Shown: positions 1 through 5,688 of the stretch, in pieces
Position numbering within the stretch: the first letter of the stretch is position 1
Layout of the letters: every line of letters starts with the position of its first letter
From: CAZTDD01 sp964612675
GTDB taxonomy: Bacteria > Hinthialibacterota > Hinthialibacteria > Hinthialibacterales > JAKPRU01
NCBI GenBank assembly: GCA_964612675.1
Contig: CAZTDD010000185.1
Coordinates: 1-8,884 of the forward strand
Direction of reading: 5' to 3'
DNA length: 8,884 nucleotides
The notes under the pieces: model-generated
Seen by the model: the letters and a program-made list of their open reading frames with translations, nothing else
Databases searched by the model: none
Told to the model about the DNA's origin: nothing
Program-made: the position numbers and the translations under genes

Positions 1-5
1 AGATC

Positions 6-30
6 GGGGGAGGTTAGGAGGGGGTTGAAA
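6..30. repeat. Probable right arm of a G-rich dispersed inverted repeat, cut by the window edge
   Basis: This is a run of G-rich sequence (GGGGGAGG, TTAGG, AGGGGG) ending in TTGAAA, lying downstream of the lipoprotein gene that ends at 61. The composition resembles one half of the CCCCCTCC/GGAGGGGG hairpin repeats common between genes in many metagenomic bacteria; the matching C-rich arm would lie before base 1. I cannot see the other arm, so this is a guess from composition. A simple G-rich intergenic stretch is the alternative. Confidence 0.3.
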
Positions 31-60
31 TCCGTTTTTCTGACTTTTTGCGACGGCATA

Positions 61-1104
61 TTACCTGAGGCTCTCCACTCGGATGTCGCCGTCGGAAGTA
101 TCCAAATCGATTTCTCTACCCGTTTCCTCGCCGACAAATCCGCTGAGTCGCTTCTCGTAAGTCGTTGTGTCGTTCAGGAAAAGATCGGTTCGAATGCTCC
201 CGGAGGAGGTTCTGGCATCGAGTTTTCCGCGATAATCCTTCGGGATACGGATCTTTATATATCCGTCCGAAGTCTTCACTTTCAAGAAATCGATACCTTC
301 GTGGATGGAAAGATCCACAGAACCATCGCTGGTGGTGAGGTCTCCCGTGCTCAACGACTGAATCGTTCCCCGGATCCTCCCGTCCGAGGTATGACCATCA
401 ACGGAGCCGACATAATCGCCAAATTCGATGTCTCCGTCGGTTGTCCGTAACTCGAATTCCCCCTCGCACCGGCTAATATCGACATCGCCGTCAGAAGTCC
501 GAACCGTAGTCACTCCACGGAGTCCGGTGATCGAGACGTCGCCGTCAGAGGTATGCAAGTCGAGATCCATGTCGGCTGGTGTCGCAATCTCATAACGGAC
601 CCTGACCCGCGCTTTTCCGTGAAAAGAGGGATGCTCGCTGATCAGTTGTAAGCGATCGCCGGAACGCTCCACACGGATGTCCACATCGTCTGCATATCGT
701 TCCGCCGAAGACGCGCTTCGCGCCCAAACTTTCTTCCAGGCATGGACTTCGATTTGTTCGGCACCCGTAGCTCTGACAATAATGTCTCCATCCGAGGTTC
801 GCACTTCGATGAGGGAGATGTCTTCTCGATCAATGGGCCAGTAGTGATGCTCGGTGTATCGCTTGCGGAAATCCGGAACGGAAGCGTCCGCAACCGACGT
901 AACCACATCGACCGGGGTCTCGATTGCAACGTCGACGGTTGTCTCCACGAGATCCCCGGCGACGTCTGCGGTTGTATCCAGCGCGTCTCCAACGATTCGA
1001 AACGGCGTCCCGATACATCCGCTGAAGCCGACCGTTAACACGGTGATACTTGCAAAAACGAGAACCTTCTTCGATAAACAGTGGACCATTTTTCCGCAAA
1101 CCAT
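61..1104 (-). CDS. DUF4097-like beta-solenoid lipoprotein with nine TSDG repeats
   Basis: The product is a 347-residue exported protein, probably a lipoprotein: a charged start, a hydrophobic stretch (residues 14-27) and a lipobox-like FSGC with Cys30. The lipobox is imperfect (Phe at -3), so a plain signal peptide remains possible. A segment rich in Thr, Val and Asp (about 44-78) links to the main domain. From residue 103 there are nine copies of a T-S/T-D/S-G motif (103, 185, 203, 221, 239, 258, 278, 299, 336). The middle ones are 18-21 residues apart, as in stacked beta-helix coils. This fits the DUF4097 'putative adhesin' family, whose biochemical role is not established; envelope stress sensing or surface adhesion are guesses. 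The ATG at 1104 is chosen because AAGGAG lies 6 nt upstream and the lipoprotein signal follows directly. It is divergent from the pseudopilin gene. Its ribosome binding site may be folded into a hairpin. Confidence 0.85.
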   Translation of the reverse strand: MVCGKMVHCLSKKVLVFASITVLTVGFSGCIGTPFRIVGDALDTTADVAGDLVETTVDVAIETPVDVVTSVADASVPDFRKRYTEHHYWPIDREDISLIEVRTSDGDIIVRATGAEQIEVHAWKKVWARSASSAERYADDVDIRVERSGDRLQLISEHPSFHGKARVRVRYEIATPADMDLDLHTSDGDVSITGLRGVTTVRTSDGDVDISRCEGEFELRTTDGDIEFGDYVGSVDGHTSDGRIRGTIQSLSTGDLTTSDGSVDLSIHEGIDFLKVKTSDGYIKIRIPKDYRGKLDARTSSGSIRTDLFLNDTTTYEKRLSGFVGEETGREIDLDTSDGDIRVESLR

Positions 1105-1110
1105 TCCTCT

Positions 1111-1140
1111 CTCCTTAGTGTTATGAGGTCGGCCTAAGGA
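1111..1140 (-). promoter_or_regulatory. Ribosome binding site within a possible sequestering hairpin
   Basis: On the minus strand AAGGAG (1116-1111) lies 6 nt before the ATG at 1104 and fixes the start of the lipoprotein gene. Bases 1112-1118 (TCCTTAG on the plus strand) and 1134-1140 (CTAAGGA) are perfect inverted repeats of 7 bp with a 15-nt loop. In the mRNA the upstream arm would pair with CUAAGGA and cover most of the ribosome binding site. The binding site is well supported; a regulatory role for the hairpin is inference. Confidence 0.45.
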
Positions 1141-1368
1141 CAGATCTATCTGCACAGGTCTGCCATATTCAAAACCTGGCCGCCCCCTTGGTAGTACGAA
1201 TCCCGCTTCGCTTATCTTCAATTCTCGATAGTTCGGATTGGAGTATCGCTCGCAAAAAAACTGGATGTCAAAAGCCTGCCAATCTGCTAACATAATCTTG
1301 GTTGTAAGCTGTGGCTAAAAGCAAAGACAGCCAATCTTAGACAGAATAGACGATGTGGAGGTCGGAAT

Positions 1369-1992
1369 ATGTTCGCCAAATCTCAACGTTCCAGCCACCG
1401 AGGATTCACGCTCATCGAGATCCTGATCGTCGTCGCCATCATCGGAATCCTGGCGGCGATCGCCGTTCCGAATTTCCTCAACGCGCAGATTCGCGCCAAA
1501 GTATCCCGAGCCCTCGGAGATATGCGTTCCATCCATACCGCTCTTGAGATGTATCGAACGGATAACGGCAAGTATATGCCTGGACCGAAAGGACTTAGCG
1601 AATCCTTGTCCGGAGGCTTCCAAGGAGATCGTGTTTGGCAGCAATTAACAACGCCAATTGCTTATCTGTCTGGATTTCTTAAAGATCCCTTCGCTCTGCT
1701 GGACGTATCCAACAATCCGGGCCATGCCGGCCGATTCTTCCCGTTGCGGCTGTATCAGTACAGAAACATCGCAGAAGACTACTTTTACGGCGTGCAGGGA
1801 GACCCGGACCCACGGGGAGAATGGTTGGCGCGGAGTGGGGGACCGGACGGATGGTTTTTCCAAAATCCATCCCGGCTGTACCGCAACATGATCTACGATG
1901 CGACGAACGGAGTCCACAGCCCGGGCGACATCATTGTATGCAACCTGGGCATCCTCGGCGAAGGCTACGCAGGACGAACGGGAGCGCTCTGA
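1369..1992 (+). CDS. Type II secretion / type IV pilus-like pseudopilin
   Basis: The protein has 207 residues and a textbook class III (prepilin) signal: a 12-residue positively charged leader ending in Gly12, then Phe13-Thr-Leu-Ile-Glu17 and a hydrophobic helix to about residue 33. Prepilin peptidase would cut after Gly12 and methylate Phe13; Glu17 is the +5 glutamate used in pilus subunit packing. Residues 62-73 (YRTDNGKYMPGP) match the GspG-like globular start, and 93-108 (LTTPIAYLSGFLKDPF) and 176-188 (YDATNG...SPGDI) are features I associate with the long pseudopilins that occur in many copies in Planctomycetes-like and Hydrogenedentota-like genomes. It is longer than a usual GspG of about 140 residues. 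GGAGGT lies 6 nt before the ATG. No other secretion or pilus gene is nearby, so it appears to be an orphan subunit working with machinery encoded elsewhere. Its stop is 10 bp from that of the convergent propeller gene. Confidence 0.92.
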   Translation: MFAKSQRSSHRGFTLIEILIVVAIIGILAAIAVPNFLNAQIRAKVSRALGDMRSIHTALEMYRTDNGKYMPGPKGLSESLSGGFQGDRVWQQLTTPIAYLSGFLKDPFALLDVSNNPGHAGRFFPLRLYQYRNIAEDYFYGVQGDPDPRGEWLARSGGPDGWFFQNPSRLYRNMIYDATNGVHSPGDIIVCNLGILGEGYAGRTGAL

Positions 1993-2002
1993 TCTTACGT
2001 CC

Positions 2003-5000
2003 TCACTCACCCAAACACACCACGTTCCCGTCCATGGTCGAGACATACAGGCATTCATCTGCAGCGATCATACCGTCAAAGACAGGCGGTGAATCCAGTT
2101 TGTATTCTGCGATCCGATTGCCTTCGTCCGCAGTAACCGCCCACAGAATTCCCTCCGTCCTGCCTTTAAACGCTGCCAAAGGATCGCCCGGAACGAGTTT
2201 GTCCGGTGGCCCCGCCACAAACAGCGTATCTCCGGCGAGGACCATCGCCCGCATACGAATTGGCACCCAATCAGACCATATTGTGGGCAGCGTTCGGGTG
2301 AAGCCGGTGCCTTTGTCTTTGTCCAAAGCGGTTCCTTTGAGTTCATGTCCGATAGCCTCGTTCACATCCGGCAGCCACTGTATAGGTACCGGATTCCCGC
2401 TTTCATCGACAAGAATCGGTTCCGTTTCATTGTCATCTGCAAACAACAAATACCCCCGCGTTTCGGGGAAGAACATCGGGCTATGGCGATTTCTCGTTGT
2501 ATAGCATTTCACGCCATAGGTGGTGGAATCGTCAAACACGAGGAGTTGTCCCGCTTTCGGCGATTGATTGGCGATATAGAATCCCGGCCATCGCTCGGAA
2601 TGCATCCAGAAGATCCGGTTCCACCATGTGTCGTTCAGAAAACCGCCGGTAGAAAATATGTGGCGGCCGAATTTCCGGTCTCCCATTTTGGAGAGCCGGG
2701 GAGCCTCGATTTCATTCAGGGAGCTGTCTAGAACGGTCTGCTGCATGTACAGATATTCCCCGTCTGTAACCAAGACATCCGATTTTGTTCCTTCCATGTC
2801 AAACGCGTGATTCTCCGTTCTACCTTGCCCCGGGTCCGGCCCTTCCAGGCACGCCTCGTGAAGCTTTTCTCCGGTTTCTGGGTCAAGACCGTACACGTAG
2901 ATCCCACCGTCCAAATACGAAGAACGACCGGCCGCGAAATAGACCACGTCGTCTTTTATCAGCACGCTGCCGTGAACCGGCCACGCAGATTCCAGCTGAC
3001 CGAAGGCCACAATACAGCGTTCCACCGGTGCGGCACGGAACCGCCACACAAGTTTTCCATCCGACCCGCGAAGGCAATAAACCCAACCGTCGGCGCTGCC
3101 GAACAGAACCAGACCTCGGTAAAATGCGGGCGGCGAGTCAACTCGTCCGCCGGCTGTGTAATTCCATAAAGGCACGCCAGTTTTCGCGTCGAACGCTTGA
3201 ACGCAATGGGCGTCCTTAGTTGCGACGAACAGCTTTCCGTCCGCCACGACGGGCTGCGTGATATCTCCACCCAAATCGACTTGCCAAACCGTAGAAATCT
3301 CTGCAGGAATCACGGTTTCCGACGAGCCGCTTCGACTCGCATCGTGGCGGAACATTGGCCATTCCTCAGAGGAGACGGATTCTGACGTAAGCCCGTTGCT
3401 GTCGTAGGCGGGTCCCTCTTCGAGCGGATTTACTTTGTCGGAACCATCGCGCTGCTGACGACGCGGGGCCAGTGCGTTGAACCCATCCAATTTGACGCCA
3501 GCATAGCAGAAGCACTGATGCGGAGGCATATAGATCATGCCGTTACAGGGCATGAATCCCAATTTGCACGTTGCACGAAGCCAGTCCTGCCGCCGATGAT
3601 TGTCCGATTCGAGGTCAAGGAACTCGATCCCCCGTTTGGTCCACAGAAGATAACGCTCGGTGGCCTTGCTCCGATAGCATCGGAAATGATGACCTGGGGT
3701 GATAATGTTCTCGAGATCAACTGTCTTCTGCGGTTCGCCGGTCTTCGGATCATAGCCGGTGACCTCAAACTTAGTGTTGATGGACGGATTCTCAAGCCAG
3801 TCATTTGTGCGGTATCTTGCGTCGGCTGATCCGTACCAAACCAGATTATTTGCTACAAACAGATCGGGCGGATTCGCCACGCCCGGCCCTCTCCCGCCTG
3901 GGCCGGTCCACAGTGTTTCTCCCGTCTCGGCCGAATAAGCAACGAATTCGTTTCGGCTTTCGAACATCACGATGTCTTCGTGAGCCACCAATGTCGTATG
4001 CGTCCCCCACATGCTCGCTTTCCTGATTTCACGGGGAATGCGCCAGTTCTCATCGCCGGTTTTCAAATCCAGACAAACCAATTCATCGTAATTGTGAAAA
4101 AAGACCCGGCCGTTTTCAGCGGCCAACGAGAGAGGTAGCAGGTTCTCCACGGTCTCTTTCCATAGGATTTCCTTCGTGTTCACGTCGATCGCTACAACAT
4201 GCGGCGCAGGATCGCTACGCGATTTCTCCTCCCCCGGCTTGATGGGGGGAGGAATGACACTCAGTACCGTCACACCTTCGCTGTGGAGAATCTCATCGGT
4301 TCCGACAGTCTCTTCGTATGTGTGAAGGACCTTACCCGTAGCCGTGTCGAGCACAGTCAAAGGCGCTTCATAGCCGAGCGTTACGTATACACGTTGCCCG
4401 TCGGTCACCAGTCTTCTTGGAAGGGCGAGCGGAGAACGAGTACGTTGACCGCGAATCGAGGTCCAGTCTTTCCCCTGGAGCTCGTCCTTCTTCCATTCAG
4501 GCCACCCCCAATTCGGAAGAGGCCGTTTCCAGAGTACAACACCGTTGAAGGCGTCTCGCGCGACGAGAGACCACTCTTCGGGCAATCGTTCGTCGGTAAT
4601 CCCCGTCAGTCCCTCATCAAGAATGTAGAATATCCGACCGCCGCCGGAGACCAATGCGCTGATGCTGGTGTCGATCTCGTGGCTGCGGCAATACAGCGGC
4701 TTTCCAACCCATTGCATATGTTTCGGAGGTCCGACAAGCGTATCGTCCGCCACGGCATTCCCGGACGCATCATGGAGATAGTGTGTCCAATCGTCCATTT
4801 CCTCGGGTATGGGCTTGTTGGTCTTTTGCCAACTTTGCCCTCTCCGAACGCACATTGCGCCACCTGGAACCAAGACCCGCATTAGTTCCTGCCTGGGAAT
4901 ACGGTTCGATTCCGAGACGACAACAAGATTCACGAGATTGTCCGTGTACGGAAGATACTCGGAGTCCCACTGTTCGACTGACACTCTCCCGTAGAGCCCC

Positions 5001-5296
5001 GCCGAACGAATGTTCTCCCTTGCCTGTTCCACGTTTTTCAAATTCGAATCCAGGCCGTGCGCAAGGCAATTCTCACTGCGAGCAAGCAGTCCGATAACCT
5101 CTCCGTCTCCGCAGCCGACATGAACAATCAATCCTCCCTCGAAGTCAGACATATTGAGAATCATGCTTGCAAGCGCCTCTTCTTCGGACGCGGCCGTCGC
5201 TTGCCCTCCGTCGATCGTGCCGAAAAGCAGGAGCAAACCGGCTGCAAAGAGGATCCTGTTTGTGATAGCATTTGTCTTAATAGAGAATCTGTACAT
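2003..5296 (-). CDS. Exported fusion of a methyltransferase-like domain and PQQ-type beta-propellers
   Basis: The product has 1097 residues. Residues 1-35 form a Sec-type signal peptide (basic start, hydrophobic 15-28, cut probably after ATA at 33-35). Residues 40-150 look like a class I SAM-methyltransferase fold: glycine motif HVGCGDGEV (59-67), an acidic residue after strand 2 (Asp83), and a VLVPGGAMCV strand (141-150). After a conserved-looking linker (EEMDDWTHYLHDASGN, 165-180), residues about 205-575 hold PQQ/BamB-like propeller repeats (for example LDTATGKVLHTYEE and YSAETGETLWTG). A Cys-rich stretch (Cys577, 584, 595, 597) precedes EEWPMFRHDASRSG (644-657), a typical start of a second PQQ-like propeller that runs to the C-terminus (AFDAKTGVPLWNY, GSDGKLVWRF). 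I recall this architecture as a hypothetical large protein of PVC-type bacteria; its function is unknown. The periplasm is the expected location. The ATG at 5296 has AAGGAG 7 nt upstream. It converges on the pseudopilin and diverges from the dihaem gene. Confidence 0.88.
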   Translation of the reverse strand: MYRFSIKTNAITNRILFAAGLLLLFGTIDGGQATAASEEEALASMILNMSDFEGGLIVHVGCGDGEVIGLLARSENCLAHGLDSNLKNVEQARENIRSAGLYGRVSVEQWDSEYLPYTDNLVNLVVVSESNRIPRQELMRVLVPGGAMCVRRGQSWQKTNKPIPEEMDDWTHYLHDASGNAVADDTLVGPPKHMQWVGKPLYCRSHEIDTSISALVSGGGRIFYILDEGLTGITDERLPEEWSLVARDAFNGVVLWKRPLPNWGWPEWKKDELQGKDWTSIRGQRTRSPLALPRRLVTDGQRVYVTLGYEAPLTVLDTATGKVLHTYEETVGTDEILHSEGVTVLSVIPPPIKPGEEKSRSDPAPHVVAIDVNTKEILWKETVENLLPLSLAAENGRVFFHNYDELVCLDLKTGDENWRIPREIRKASMWGTHTTLVAHEDIVMFESRNEFVAYSAETGETLWTGPGGRGPGVANPPDLFVANNLVWYGSADARYRTNDWLENPSINTKFEVTGYDPKTGEPQKTVDLENIITPGHHFRCYRSKATERYLLWTKRGIEFLDLESDNHRRQDWLRATCKLGFMPCNGMIYMPPHQCFCYAGVKLDGFNALAPRRQQRDGSDKVNPLEEGPAYDSNGLTSESVSSEEWPMFRHDASRSGSSETVIPAEISTVWQVDLGGDITQPVVADGKLFVATKDAHCVQAFDAKTGVPLWNYTAGGRVDSPPAFYRGLVLFGSADGWVYCLRGSDGKLVWRFRAAPVERCIVAFGQLESAWPVHGSVLIKDDVVYFAAGRSSYLDGGIYVYGLDPETGEKLHEACLEGPDPGQGRTENHAFDMEGTKSDVLVTDGEYLYMQQTVLDSSLNEIEAPRLSKMGDRKFGRHIFSTGGFLNDTWWNRIFWMHSERWPGFYIANQSPKAGQLLVFDDSTTYGVKCYTTRNRHSPMFFPETRGYLLFADDNETEPILVDESGNPVPIQWLPDVNEAIGHELKGTALDKDKGTGFTRTLPTIWSDWVPIRMRAMVLAGDTLFVAGPPDKLVPGDPLAAFKGRTEGILWAVTADEGNRIAEYKLDSPPVFDGMIAADECLYVSTMDGNVVCLGE
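3882..3906. repeat. GC-rich inverted repeat inside the propeller gene, sharing 15 bases with the terminal hairpin
   Basis: CCGGCCC (3883-3889) and GGGCCGG (3900-3906) form a perfect 7-bp inverted repeat with a 10-nt spacer. Bases 3882-3896 (CCCGGCCCTCTCCCG) are identical to 8760-8774 in the large hairpin after the dihaem gene. On the coding (minus) strand it specifies a Gly/Pro-rich GPGGRGPG loop (residues 465-472). It could be repeat-derived or a coincidence of Gly/Pro codons. Confidence 0.4.
4227..4253. repeat. 9-bp inverted repeat with C- and G-runs inside the propeller gene
   Basis: TCCTCCCCC (4227-4235) and GGGGGAGGA (4245-4253) are perfect inverted repeats around a 9-nt spacer. The arms resemble the CCCCCTCC-type intergenic repeats, one half of which seems to lie at the left edge of the window. 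On the coding strand the element encodes part of a Pro/Lys/Glu/Ser-rich loop (IPPPIKPGEEKSRSDPAP, residues 348-365) between two propeller strands. Confidence 0.45.
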
Positions 5297-5303
5297 GGAA
5301 CTA

Positions 5304-5309
5304 CTCCTT
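5304..5309 (-). promoter_or_regulatory. Ribosome binding site that fixes the propeller gene start
   Basis: AAGGAG on the minus strand ends 7 nt before the ATG at 5296. It selects this start over an in-frame ATG at 5395, which would add 33 residues in front of the signal peptide. Confidence 0.8.
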
Positions 5310-5530
5310 ATGTAAGAAGAAACATTTGATTCTGAAAACCTTCCGGTGATGAAAGATCCGAAACAGAGCGTCACACAACAACCGGAATGTTTCACTCAAT
5401 GGTCTTTTCTGATTATTGGCCGAGTCTGCAACGATGTCAATGAGGTCGGTTAGCGAACCGCCGGAGGTGTTTGCCCTGATAATCGATCATACGTATGGTA
5501 AATTGAGACATAGCAACCTCTTGGAGCACA

Positions 5531-5656
5531 ATGAAGATACCGTTCAGGGAGGACACTGTCCGATCGAAAGCGGTATCGAAAATCGCTCTTGTTGATAATC
5601 GGTGCCCTGGGTTAGATGACGTTATCGAACTTGCCGACGGCAGCCCAAAGCAGTGA
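5531..5656 (+). CDS. Possible 41-residue upstream ORF, overlapping an alternative start of the dihaem gene
   Basis: An ATG at 5531, with GGAG (5523-5526) only 4 nt upstream, opens a frame of 41 codons that ends in TGA at 5654-5656. The product (MKIPFREDTVRSKAV... ending ADGSPKQ) is hydrophilic, has no signal peptide or membrane segment, and matches nothing I recognise. The stop overlaps an in-frame GTG (5653-5655) of the dihaem gene in a GTGA arrangement, as in translationally coupled genes, and lies 32 nt before the preferred ATG at 5689. It could be a leader peptide, a small protein, or a chance open frame. The short spacing of the binding site and lack of recognisable family keep confidence low. 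Confidence 0.22.
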   Translation: MKIPFREDTVRSKAVSKIALVDNRCPGLDDVIELADGSPKQ

Positions 5657-5671
5657 AACCAGGACTATTAC

Positions 5672-5683
5672 GGAGAGGTAAGG
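5672..5683 (+). promoter_or_regulatory. Ribosome binding site supporting the ATG at 5689
   Basis: GGAGAGG (5672-5678) and AAGG (5680-5683) lie 10 and 5 nt before the ATG at 5689. This supports ATG 5689 over the in-frame GTG at 5653, since the ATG also begins a compact signal peptide. Confidence 0.65.
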
Positions 5684-5688
5684 TAGAA

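Larger units (their letters stand above)
5297..5688. other. 392-bp divergent intergenic region
   Basis: This region holds the 5' ends of two large divergent genes and presumably both promoters. I saw no convincing sigma-70 pair on either strand. It contains a small hairpin (CGGTT-AGCG-AACCG at 5447-5460, extendable by GG/CC across a bulged T), the ribosome binding sites of both genes, and one short open frame (5531-5656). No tRNA, riboswitch consensus or terminator with a T-run is visible. Confidence 0.6.

Noticed and set aside
25..450. 141-codon plus-strand open frame over the lipoprotein gene
   Set aside because: It is the antisense shadow of the TSDG repeats, with no binding site or family resemblance.
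61..800. CRISPR or tandem DNA repeat suggested by recurring CCGTC-rich words
   Set aside because: The repeats are in frame, diverge at the DNA level and encode the TSDG turns of a solenoid.
1105..1293. In-frame 63-residue N-terminal extension of the lipoprotein gene
   Set aside because: The ATG at 1104 has AAGGAG 6 nt upstream and is followed at once by a lipoprotein signal; the extension would bury that signal and has no ribosome binding site that I can see.
4199..4885. 228-codon plus-strand open frame inside the propeller gene
   Set aside because: It is fully antisense to the propeller gene and has Arg/Ser/Pro-rich composition with no recognisable domain.
5297..5395. Start of the propeller gene at 5395
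   Set aside because: The ATG at 5296 has AAGGAG at 7 nt and begins a normal signal peptide; the 33 added residues look like untranslated leader.
5653..5688. GTG at 5653 as start of the dihaem gene
   Set aside because: It lacks a clear binding site of its own and adds 12 residues before the signal peptide. It is kept only as an alternative if the upstream small ORF is translated.
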